DNA of 64,000 nucleotides, taken from contig NZ_JQIU01000008.1 of NCBI RefSeq assembly GCF_002379365.1, forward strand, positions 2,058,760 to 2,122,759. Direction: 5' to 3'. How positions within the stretch are numbered: the stretch's first letter is position 1; every line of letters starts with the position of its first letter. Source of the stretch: Brachyspira sp. G79 (GTDB taxonomy: Bacteria; Spirochaetota; Brachyspiria; Brachyspirales; Brachyspiraceae). The notes below the pieces were generated by a model. It was given only the letters and a program-made list of their open reading frames with translations, made no database searches and was not told the origin of the DNA. The position numbers were made by a program, and so were the translations under genes. This document shows, piece after piece, positions 55,146-64,000 of this stretch.

Positions 55146-56513
55146 ATGATAGTAAAATTTGATTTTGACGGCAAGACAGTATCAGCCCAAAAAGGATATA
55201 CTATACTTCAGGCTATGTCATATATTAATACAGATATACCTCATTTATGCTCATATAAAATAAATAGTACCAATACATACGAAGAGAAAAACAGCATTTT
55301 AATGTGCAGATTATGCCTAGTTAAAGTAAAAAGAAAAAATGAAAACAGCTATTCATTTAAATATGCCTGCAATGAAATAGTAGAAAATGGTATGAGCGTA
55401 TTAAATGATGATGAAGATATTATCAAATACAGAACATCGCTTCTTAAATCTATACTATACATGCATAAACCAATATGTGAAAGCTGCAAAGCAGATTATA
55501 TATGCCAATTAAAAAAATATTTAGACATTTATAATATTTCAATGCCTGCATCAGAAAATGCTTTAGATGAAAATGATATTAATATAAAAGAGATAAAAGA
55601 AATAATAAAAAAAATAAAACTTCCAAGCTATATAAAAGCAAATTATGAAAGATGTATAAACTGCGGAATATGTCTAGATTATAAAGTTACCAACGGATAT
55701 AATTCTATGATAACGGATCTATGTCCTACTCATGTATTTGAGCCTCAAAGAAGTATAGATAAAAAACTTGATGAAGATATAAGCCAAGTAAAAAATATAA
55801 ATAGTTTTTGTATAGGCTGCAATCATCTTTGTGATGTCAATTACAGCTATGTTGATTATAGTATAAAAGATATATCGTCTCCAAAGGGCAAAAAATATGG
55901 GCTATGCGACTATGGAAGAAAATTAGATTACTATTCCAACAATATACTTGAAAATCCTTTTTATAATGGTATGGCCTATGAGTTTGATAAAGCTAAGGAA
56001 TTATATCATAAGTTTATTAATGAACTTGATATTAACTCTTCAGCTGCTTTAATTTCAACTATGTACCCTCTTGAAGATATTAAAGCATTTGATGACTTTA
56101 TATATTCTTTAGGTATAAATAAAGCCTCTTTTATAAAAAATAAAATGGCTACTAACTCTTACAATATCAGAAATAATTATACCAATATTAATAATTATTC
56201 TATTAAGGATTTAAAAAAACTGGATAATGATATTAATAACTCTAATAAGTTTATAGTATTAGGCGACGGATTAGACGATAATGATGATAGAATAGATTTT
56301 GCTAAGAAAAACAAAGGAAATTATATAGTATTTACGCCTTATTTTTCTGTACTAGCATACAATGCCTATATAGCTTTCCCTATACAGTATTTAGGAGAGT
56401 TTGAAGGACATTATATAGACAGTCATGGCAAAACAAAAAAAATGATTTCTTTTTTAGATAAAAATAAAAACAGATTAAGTTTAAGAGATTTATTAAAATA
56501 TTTGTATTTATAA
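55146..56513 (+). CDS. NuoG/HydA-type multi-cluster iron-sulphur protein, truncated
   Basis: A 455-residue protein with the full cluster set of NuoG's N-terminal region. [2Fe-2S]: Cys35, 54, 57, 75. His-ligated [4Fe-4S]: His107, Cys111, 114, 120. [4Fe-4S]: Cys170, 173, 176, 193. N7-type [4Fe-4S]: Cys222, 225, 229, 254 (LCDYGR). After about residue 270 comes a short molybdopterin-oxidoreductase-like remnant, half the normal length, with no hydrogenase H-cluster motifs. GAGG precedes the start; it lies 25 bases after the NuoF-like gene. It should carry electrons from or to the other two subunits. Confidence 0.88.
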   Translation: MIVKFDFDGKTVSAQKGYTILQAMSYINTDIPHLCSYKINSTNTYEEKNSILMCRLCLVKVKRKNENSYSFKYACNEIVENGMSVLNDDEDIIKYRTSLLKSILYMHKPICESCKADYICQLKKYLDIYNISMPASENALDENDINIKEIKEIIKKIKLPSYIKANYERCINCGICLDYKVTNGYNSMITDLCPTHVFEPQRSIDKKLDEDISQVKNINSFCIGCNHLCDVNYSYVDYSIKDISSPKGKKYGLCDYGRKLDYYSNNILENPFYNGMAYEFDKAKELYHKFINELDINSSAALISTMYPLEDIKAFDDFIYSLGINKASFIKNKMATNSYNIRNNYTNINNYSIKDLKKLDNDINNSNKFIVLGDGLDDNDDRIDFAKKNKGNYIVFTPYFSVLAYNAYIAFPIQYLGEFEGHYIDSHGKTKKMISFLDKNKNRLSLRDLLKYLYL

Positions 56514-56593
56514 AAATTTTGTTATATACTATATAGTATAGAGTTTTATTATGTTCTTATTAAATATTATAAAGATTAATAGGAGATGTATTT

Positions 56594-58144
56594 ATGGCAA
56601 GAACCAGAGCTGAGATACTGCAAAGTAATAAAAATTATGATATTATCATTATAGGCGGTGGAGTTATAGGTGCTACTATAGCTTTAAAAACTTCAAGAAT
56701 AGGGCTTTCTACACTTGTACTTGAAAAGCATGATTTTTCTTACGGCTCTTCTTCGCGTACATCAAAAATGCTTACAGGCGGTTTTAATGATATGAAAAGC
56801 GGCAATATCATATCAACAGTTCGTCAGGTAAGAGAAAGAAATAACTTAATATATAAAAGCTCTTCCCCATATTTCGGTATTATAAACCCTATATATGAGC
56901 ATAACTCAGCAAGACTTATACGCGAAGAGTTTAAAGCTTCATTATATGATTTATTCTCATTATTCGGTCATACAAAAAGACATGTATCGCATAGCAGAAA
57001 CTCAGCATTGGAGGCTCTGCCTGATTTAATTAATAATGATGTAATAGCTGCTATAGAATATTATGAGGGATTATTAGATGATTCAAGGTATGTAATAGAA
57101 CTTTTATTAAAAGCAGAAAGATATGGTGCTGATATATTAAACTATGCTGAAGTTAAGGCATTTGAATATAATCAAAAAGAGATAAAAAGTGTTGTATTTA
57201 CTGATAATATTCAAAGAAAAGTTTATGAGGCTTATGCAAAAAATATATTAATTGCGGCAGGTGCTTGGGGACACAAGATAAGTTCTCTTCTTCCTAACAG
57301 CAATTTTGAAGATAGAGTTGATTATGTTAAAGGAACTCATCTTATTATAGACAGCGATTTGATACATATAAATAAATCCGTTGTTCTTCCTAAAATAAAA
57401 TCAAGACCTAATGTATTTTTAATGCGTTGGAAAAACTCTACTATTATAGGTCCTACTATCAAAAAATATAATAATGATTTAGACTGTATATATGCATCAA
57501 GCGATGAAGCTGAATACCTGCTTGATATATATAATACTTATTTCAGCTCTATTGTTAATAAAAACCATATAATAACAACTCAGTCTGGTATGATGCCTTT
57601 AAATCCTACCGATGTAAAAATACATTCTCACCCTAAATATAAATTATTTTTAGTTGAAGGAGGAAATTTTACTACTTCTTCAAATACTGCAGTTAAAACA
57701 CTTATAAAAATGTATGGAAAACCTTATAAATGGTTCAGTACTGAGAAAGTAATAAATAATAAATTTGATAAAAATACAGAATTTGTTATAAATGAAAAAA
57801 TGTTTAATTTCCTTATAGATTATTTCGGGTCTGTAAACTTAATTCTCAAATTAAATGAACTTTGTAAAAATGATTCTTCCCTTTTGGTAGAAGTAGGACT
57901 TGACTGTCGAATAAACAGAGGACTAATAAAATACTTTATAGAAGAAGAGCATGCTTTGCATTTAGATGATGTTATGATGCGAAGATTAAGGTTTATGCTT
58001 ACAGAAAATGACTGCGGAACATTAATAGCCGAGCATATAGCTGAAGAGATGGCTAATGTACTAAATTGGAGCAAAGAACATACCGAATGGGAAATAAAAA
58101 GATACAGAACAGAAATAAAGCGTGCCAGAGTTTCATTATTTTAG
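56594..58144 (+). CDS. glpD: FAD-dependent glycerol-3-phosphate dehydrogenase
   Basis: Flavoprotein oxidising glycerol-3-phosphate to dihydroxyacetone phosphate, 516 residues. Dinucleotide motif IIIIGGGVIGATIALKTSRIGLSTLVLEK (about 16-44) and the FAD-loop DFSYGSSSRTSKMLTGGFNDM; the C-terminal DAO_C domain ends EEEHALHLDDVMMRRLRFML.. with a basic tail. AGGAGA precedes the ATG. It lies 80 bases after the NuoG-like gene on the same strand with no terminator seen between, so the FAD enzyme may feed electrons into the iron-sulphur module. That link is inference from position. Confidence 0.9.
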   Translation: MARTRAEILQSNKNYDIIIIGGGVIGATIALKTSRIGLSTLVLEKHDFSYGSSSRTSKMLTGGFNDMKSGNIISTVRQVRERNNLIYKSSSPYFGIINPIYEHNSARLIREEFKASLYDLFSLFGHTKRHVSHSRNSALEALPDLINNDVIAAIEYYEGLLDDSRYVIELLLKAERYGADILNYAEVKAFEYNQKEIKSVVFTDNIQRKVYEAYAKNILIAAGAWGHKISSLLPNSNFEDRVDYVKGTHLIIDSDLIHINKSVVLPKIKSRPNVFLMRWKNSTIIGPTIKKYNNDLDCIYASSDEAEYLLDIYNTYFSSIVNKNHIITTQSGMMPLNPTDVKIHSHPKYKLFLVEGGNFTTSSNTAVKTLIKMYGKPYKWFSTEKVINNKFDKNTEFVINEKMFNFLIDYFGSVNLILKLNELCKNDSSLLVEVGLDCRINRGLIKYFIEEEHALHLDDVMMRRLRFMLTENDCGTLIAEHIAEEMANVLNWSKEHTEWEIKRYRTEIKRARVSLF

Positions 58145-58455
58145 TATATAATAAAATTTTTAAGTTGGGCAATTTTTTTGTTGTTCTTTTTCCCGCAGCA
58201 TACGCTCTGCGGACTTCGTCAAAGAACCTTATATCCTCGACAAGCTTGGATACGCTTCACGAAAGTGCAAGTGTTGAAATTATTATTAAATCGTACTAAT
58301 TATATTTTATATGTAGGATAAATTACTAAATTTAGTATAATATATAGCCTTTTTGCTTCTTTGCGGCACACCACAGGCGGAAGTTGGGTGTGAGGCAAAT
58401 ATATAAATTTAAAAAATTAATTTTTTGATAAATTATAATTATTTAGGTATATTTT
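58143..58455 (+). repeat. promoter-ended repeat with decayed ends
   Basis: Contains cttatatcctcgacaagctt (about 58230-58249) and the aaatcgtactaattatat stretch, nearly identical to the copy at 5285. Left end minus strand reads TTGCCC, 17 bases, TATTAT-like; right end plus strand reads TTGATA, 17 bases, TATATT. Both -35 boxes are damaged. Neither end faces the start of a gene here. Confidence 0.7.
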
Positions 58456-58642
58456 ACAAATAAAATACAATTAGTATTATTTGGTATTATATTTATACTT
58501 TCACTTTTTGGTACTGATCAAGATTTTTTAGCTTCTTCTATTATTTTATAAAAAATATTTATTATAAAGCTATAAAATTATATAATAATTCAATACATAT
58601 TATTAAATAGGTGTTGATGGTTAATAATTATAAATATTTTTT

Positions 58643-58839
58643 CTATAACCAGCTTAGAATTCTATAATCAACTATTCTATAACGCCAATATTCTTTTAAC
58701 TCACCTTTTAAAGATTTACCTTTTATTCTAGGATTTTCTAATGTTTCTAAATTAGATAAAAAATCTAATCTTCTTTTTGAATAGTATTGTCTAATTTCCC
58801 CAATGATTTTTTAGATGTTTTTGTAATACTTACTTTCAT
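58643..58839 (-). pseudogene. relE: decayed RelE-type toxin
   Basis: Remnant of a RelE/ParE-family toxin. Reading on the minus strand from 58839: MKVSITKTSKKSLGKLDNTI then a frame change near CAAAAAGAAGA, then DFLSNLETLENPRIKGKSLK, GELKEYWRYRIVDYRIL and an early stop. YWRYRIVDYRIL is the signature of the family; the last ~20 residues (usual IGHRREIY) are missing. The start overlaps the antitoxin remnant, as in intact operons. Confidence 0.75.
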
Positions 58840-59049
58840 TTTATATTTAAATCTTTTTTACTTCATCAATAGAATATACTTCTTCGATTTTTTTAATCTT
58901 TCTTCTGCTTCTACAATAATTTTATAATCATAATAATCTTCCAAATATTCTATAATGGCATTTTCTATTAATTTGCATTCTGATATATTATTTTATTTGG
59001 CAATATTTTATATATATTTTTTTAGTGTTGGAGGAAGTTCTAATACCAT
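58836..59049 (-). pseudogene. relB: decayed RelB-type antitoxin
   Basis: Minus-strand ATG at 59049 with AGGAG upstream reads MVLELPPTLKKYI, stop, NIAK, stop, NNISECKLIENAIIEYLEDY, then YDYKIIVEAEERLKK with a frame change before IEEVYSIDEVKKDLNI. The EDYYDYKI..A.E..YSIDEVKKDL layout is that of DUF6290/RelB antitoxins. Two stops and one frame change make it a clear fossil together with the downstream relE. Confidence 0.7.
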
Positions 59050-59127
59050 ATTTATCTCCTAAATTTAAGTATTGAATTCAAGTCATTTTATATTATAATA
59101 GTATAAATTACAATATTAGAGGTTTTA

Positions 59128-59316
59128 ATGAGTAAAGATTATAAAATAGATGAATTATTAAAAGACGGCAAAGTTAAATTAGTTGAAGTTACAAACTCAG
59201 ATGATGGAAAACAGCAGGAAAAAGAAATAAATTTAAATGAACACCATGAAGACGGGTACAAATTTATAAAAACAATGTTTGAAGATATAATAATAAGATA
59301 CGGAATAAAAAAATAA
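59128..59316 (+). CDS. 62-residue hypothetical protein upstream of ligA
   Basis: Small acidic/basic soluble protein (MSKDYKIDELLKDGKVKL.., ending DIIIRYGIKK), no known domain. AGAGG lies 7 bases before the ATG, and ligA starts 37 bases after its stop, so the two are probably cotranscribed. The codon pattern is consistent with a real gene. Confidence 0.7.
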   Translation: MSKDYKIDELLKDGKVKLVEVTNSDDGKQQEKEINLNEHHEDGYKFIKTMFEDIIIRYGIKK

Positions 59317-59344
59317 ATTTACATAAATTAAATATTTTTATTAA

Positions 59345-61345
<2,001 letters not shown>

Positions 61346-61392
61346 ATTTAATTGACTTTTTTATTAACAGTTTTATAATTTACAGTAACTAT

Positions 61393-61434
61393 GTGCAGAG
61401 CTTCTGTTGTAAGGCAGTTTACTCTGCACTTTTT
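61393..61434 (+). terminator. ligA: terminator of ligA
   Basis: GTGCAGAG (61393-61400) pairs with CTCTGCAC (61422-61429) around a 21-base loop and is followed by a run of T. Confidence 0.75.
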
Positions 61435-61439
61435 GTTTT

Positions 61440-61765
61440 ATTACCTCCCCACCCTTTAAATTTTTGAATACTATCTGTTATTTACAGTTTATTTTCCTAT
61501 ATTTACTTTAACTGTTATTCTGTATGCCCACCCAAGCGGTGTTTAAATTTGTAATACTATTTAACGCACGTTTAATCGATTCTTATATATTAGTAAAGTT
61601 AGAATTATTAATTAATCTGTATCAAAAAAATCCGTTCTGCGTGCGTTGAGGAAAGTATTAAATTTAAATCACGTTTTGGGCGGGCGTACTTTTTGAAGTG
61701 CAGGCTTACTAGTTTAATTAAAGCCAATATAAAAAATAAATCTTTTAAATCTAAAAGGGTGGGAA
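61440..61765 (-). repeat. nested-hairpin repeat, copy 3 (circularly permuted)
   Basis: Same building blocks as 386-735 and 8240-8578. Read on the minus strand the order is B'-A'-C-C'-A-B: cccaccctttta (about 61756), acgcccgccca (about 61684), the acgcacgcag to acgtgcgtta stem (61649 down to 61561), cttgggtgggcata (about 61529), and agggtggggagg (about 61449). The other copies have A-B-B'-A'-C-C'. No coding frame is present. Confidence 0.7.
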
Positions 61766-61785
61766 TGAAAATAAAAACAAAAAAA

Positions 61786-61815
61786 AGAGAAGCATTAATT
61801 AAATAACGCTTCTCT
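61786..61815 (-). terminator. terminator of the transaldolase-like gene
   Basis: AGAGAAGC (61786-61793) and GCTTCTCT (61808-61815) form a perfect stem. On the minus strand it is followed by TTTTTTTGTTTTT. Confidence 0.8.
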
Positions 61816-61849
61816 CCAAATATGAAAAAACAATTATTAAAATTATACC

Positions 61850-62503
61850 TTATTTTCCGAAAACTGCCTCATAATCTTTTTTGAACTTTTCTATACCTTG
61901 ATCAGTCAAAGGGTGTTTAGTCATTTGTAGTATAACCCCATATGGTACAGTAGCAATATCTGCCCCAGCCAATGCACATTCAGTAACATGTATAGGGTGG
62001 CGTACACTTGCCGATATTATTTCTGTTTCTATTGCATGAGTTGCAAAAATATCAGAAATAGTTCTTATAAGTTCAAGTCCGTCTATTGATATATCATCAA
62101 GTCTTCCTATGAAAGGTGAAACATAAGTGGCACCTGCTCTTGCAGCTAAAAGTGCCTGATTAGCAGAAAATATTAAAGTAACATTTGTTTTAATTCCTTC
62201 TTTAGAAAGTACTTTAACTGCTTTTAATCCTTCTGCTGTCATAGGAATTTTTACCACCATGTTTTTATGTATTTTAGCAATCTCTCTCGCTTCAATTATC
62301 ATATCTTCAGCTTTTTCTGTAGTAGCTTTAACTTCTCCAGATATAGGTCCGTCTACAATAGTAGTAATTTCTTCTATAGTTTTTTTAAAATCTTTGCCCT
62401 CTTTAGCTATTAGAGATGGGTTTGTAGTAACTCCGCAAATAACACCCATATCATTAGCTTTTCTAATCTCATCAACATTGGCTGTATCTATAAAAAACTT
62501 CAT
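61850..62503 (-). CDS. TalC/FSA-type transaldolase
   Basis: Class I aldolase of the small transaldolase subfamily, 217 residues, a TIM barrel. Schiff-base Lys85 is in [39 protein letters not shown] and [11 protein letters not shown] are family signatures. It acts in the non-oxidative pentose phosphate pathway or as a fructose-6-phosphate aldolase; the sequence cannot separate these. AAGGAGA precedes the start. It lies 78 bases after the glycosyltransferase operon and is terminated at 61786-61815. Confidence 0.92.
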   Translation of the reverse strand: MKFFIDTANVDEIRKANDMGVICGVTTNPSLIAKEGKDFKKTIEEITTIVDGPISGEVKATTEKAEDMIIEAREIAKIHKNMVVKIPMTAEGLKAVKVLSKEGIKTNVTLIFSANQALLAARAGATYVSPFIGRLDDISIDGLELIRTISDIFATHAIETEIISASVRHPIHVTECALAGADIATVPYGVILQMTKHPLTDQGIEKFKKDYEAVFGK

Positions 62504-62581
62504 TAAAAAAATCTCCTTAAAATTATTATTGCTTATATTATACAGCCTAGATTGTATTTTATCAATATTGTTTTTATATTA

Positions 62582-63487
62582 TTAATCAATAGAATTATAT
62601 TTAAATCTTCTATTTTCTGATATCACTCTTCCTATAGCATTCATTATTAACCCTATAGAAAAAGATAAAGCTGATAATATTAATAAACATATAGTCAGTA
62701 TTGCTGTTGGAAATCTATCTACTTTTAGTGTTTCAAAATATTCTATGGTTACACTTATACCTAATGATATACCTATAATAAATAAAATAATACTGATTAT
62801 ATTAAAAAATAATAGAGGCTTTTCAGTCATCATTAAATATATTATAGTAAATAATATTCTAAAACCATCTCTAAAAGTATTAAGTTTAGAATACGAGCCT
62901 TCAGGTCTTTTAAAATATTTTGCTGTAACTTCTCCAACAGGTAAACGCATTTGCAAAGCATATATTGTTAACTCTGTTTCTATTTCAAAACCTTTAGAGA
63001 AAGCAGGAAAGCTTTTTACAAATCTTTTAGAAAATATTCTATATCCACTAAGCATATCATTGAATCTTTTACCAAATAATATATTAGCAAAACCTGTAAG
63101 CATAACATTACCAAATGTATGACCTTTTCTATGTACATCTTCATCTACTACTTCACGAGATATATTAAGCATATCAAGTTTGTTATTCCAAAAGTACTCT
63201 ATATGTTTTTTTATTTCTGATATATCATACTGCATATCGGCATCAACCATAATATATATGTCCGCATCAATATCAGAAAAAGCCCTTCGTACAACCTCTC
63301 CTTTACCTTGATAATTAACTTCTGCTACTATTGCTCCAGCCTCTTTTGCTAATTTTACAGAATTATCTTTACTATTATTATCAAAAACATTTATTTCAGC
63401 TTCAGGCAAATATGTTTTAAACTCTTCTATTACTTGTTTAATTGTAATCTCTTCATTATAGCAAGGTATTATTACTGATATTTTCAT
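62582..63487 (-). CDS. GT2-family dolichyl/polyprenyl-phosphate glycosyltransferase-like protein
   Basis: A 301-residue enzyme with an N-terminal GT-A domain (IIPCYNEEITIKQVIEEF, about 5-22; metal motif VDADMQYD at about 81-88; AFSKGFEIETELTIYAL) and two C-terminal membrane helices (about 225-250 and 262-287). It resembles the DPM1/GtrB type that transfers a sugar to a polyprenyl phosphate carrier. Its ATG overlaps the stop of the upstream membrane-protein gene by four bases, so the two are coupled, as in GtrA-GtrB-Gtr(type) sets. Confidence 0.88.
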   Translation of the reverse strand: MKISVIIPCYNEEITIKQVIEEFKTYLPEAEINVFDNNSKDNSVKLAKEAGAIVAEVNYQGKGEVVRRAFSDIDADIYIMVDADMQYDISEIKKHIEYFWNNKLDMLNISREVVDEDVHRKGHTFGNVMLTGFANILFGKRFNDMLSGYRIFSKRFVKSFPAFSKGFEIETELTIYALQMRLPVGEVTAKYFKRPEGSYSKLNTFRDGFRILFTIIYLMMTEKPLLFFNIISIILFIIGISLGISVTIEYFETLKVDRFPTAILTICLLILSALSFSIGLIMNAIGRVISENRRFKYNSID

Positions 63488-64000
63488 TTACCATTACCTC
63501 TTAGTTCTTTAATAAATTTTTTAAATCCTCCTCTGTCAAAAATAAATGTTATAAATGATATTAAAGATATTATAGTTATAGGACATACAGGATGTATATA
63601 TCTATATAATGGTACTGGTGTAAATAAAGCTACTATTACAGATGTCGCAAATGCAGAAAATGATGTAAAAAATGAAAATAATAAAAAATTATTATTTCTA
63701 AATATTCTGTATCTTATAAAAAGAAATATAGAAATAAAAAATATTAAAATAGAAAATATAACAAATATTAGTATATTAATACTAGGTAATATAGTATATA
63801 ACACAGCATATATTTTTTCTCTTAATGGTGTAAATACTATACCTTTATTTTTAGAGGCATTATAAAACTCATCAGTAAATATACTTAATGGAGTATTATT
63901 CTGTATCTCATTTACTGTCATTCTATAATTAAAACCATTTAATGCTGGCGACCATGCCTCTGTTGTCCACATATATGCTGTATAGTTAATCATATGTTTT
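63484..64000 (-). CDS. C-terminal part of a membrane protein (runs off the window)
   Basis: The frame is open to the edge of the window, so only the C-terminal ~172 residues are seen. They contain about three hydrophobic helices (around 50-72, 82-105 and 118-140 from the visible ATG) and end GGFKKFIKELRGNGK. The position, coupled to a GT2 enzyme with membrane helices, suggests a GtrC-like or other lipid-linked glycan enzyme with many helices, but there is no motif to prove it. An ATG at 63993 is internal rather than the true start. Confidence 0.65.
   Translation of the reverse strand, partial: KHMINYTAYMWTTEAWSPALNGFNYRMTVNEIQNNTPLSIFTDEFYNASKNKGIVFTPLREKIYAVLYTILPSINILIFVIFSILIFFISIFLFIRYRIFRNNNFLLFSFFTSFSAFATSVIVALFTPVPLYRYIHPVCPITIISLISFITFIFDRGGFKKFIKELRGNGK

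Noticed and set aside
53691..56513. Calling the iron-sulphur cluster an NADH dehydrogenase or bifurcating [FeFe] hydrogenase
   Set aside because: FMN/NADH motifs are missing from the NuoF-like protein and there is no H-cluster motif (TSCCP, PCxxK) in the NuoG-like protein.
58066..58299. 77-codon frame after glpD
   Set aside because: It starts inside glpD in another frame and continues into the repeat; the LISSTS..TLHESAS part is the repeat read through, also seen at 38169-38351.

Overview
The window is chromosomal DNA of an anaerobic spirochaete, most likely a Brachyspira species. The evidence is the very low GC content, the many short lipoproteins with spirochaete-type lipoboxes, flagellar FlgK next to a chemotaxis receptor, and the general protein flavour. 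The species cannot be fixed from the sequence alone. Most of the window is housekeeping: cell wall and envelope (ddl, fabH, lpxL-like, htrA, a CapD-type sugar dehydratase, an AGE epimerase, a GT2 glycosyltransferase), translation and replication (alaS, ligA, a 29-codon ribosomal-type basic peptide), phosphate uptake (pstSCAB), copper export (copA), histidine synthesis (hisH, and hisC with a broken frame), peptidases (an M30-like protein, M16, M17) and small metabolism (a transaldolase-like enzyme, a hydroxyacid dehydrogenase, glpD).

Layout. 1-8 kb: hairpin repeats, a DUF4234 protein, a secreted metallopeptidase, a sugar-nucleotide dehydratase, a DUF4405 membrane protein and copA. 8-20 kb: the accessory-looking part, with a solitary adenine methyltransferase, ddl, two near-duplicate ankyrin lipoproteins buried in repeats, hisH, two lipoproteins, a fossil Rpn nuclease tail and a lone DUF5682 protein. 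20-36 kb: M16 peptidase, broken hisC, a chemotaxis receptor with an unusual extra C-terminal domain, flgK, pst operon, fabH, a frame-broken membrane protein and an epimerase. 36-53 kb: a DUF438 hemerythrin-like protein, EamA transporter, hydroxyacid dehydrogenase, the alaS operon, htrA, an acyltransferase pair, SDR, paired lipoproteins and M17 aminopeptidase. 53-64 kb: a ribosomal-type peptide gene, a complex-I-like NuoE/F/G iron-sulphur module followed by glpD, a fossil relBE, ligA, transaldolase and glycosyltransferase.

Two things stand out. First, the NuoE/F/G-like cluster keeps all 24 expected iron-sulphur ligands, but its NuoF-like protein has lost the glycine-rich and acidic FMN/NADH motifs, and the next gene on the same strand is a FAD glycerol-3-phosphate dehydrogenase. 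This suggests an electron-transfer module that no longer uses NADH. Second, a dispersed repeat family has ends that are outward-facing consensus promoters (TTGACA, 17 bases, TATAWT-like). These ends lie exactly where promoters for ddl, both ankyrin genes, hisH and the hydroxyacid dehydrogenase are needed, so the repeat appears to act as a mobile promoter.

A 16-base near-palindrome sits just after the -10 box of both copA and the hemerythrin-like gene, pointing to a shared repressor. A second, GC-patterned nested-hairpin repeat occurs three times, once in circularly permuted order. No tRNA, rRNA or CRISPR array was seen.
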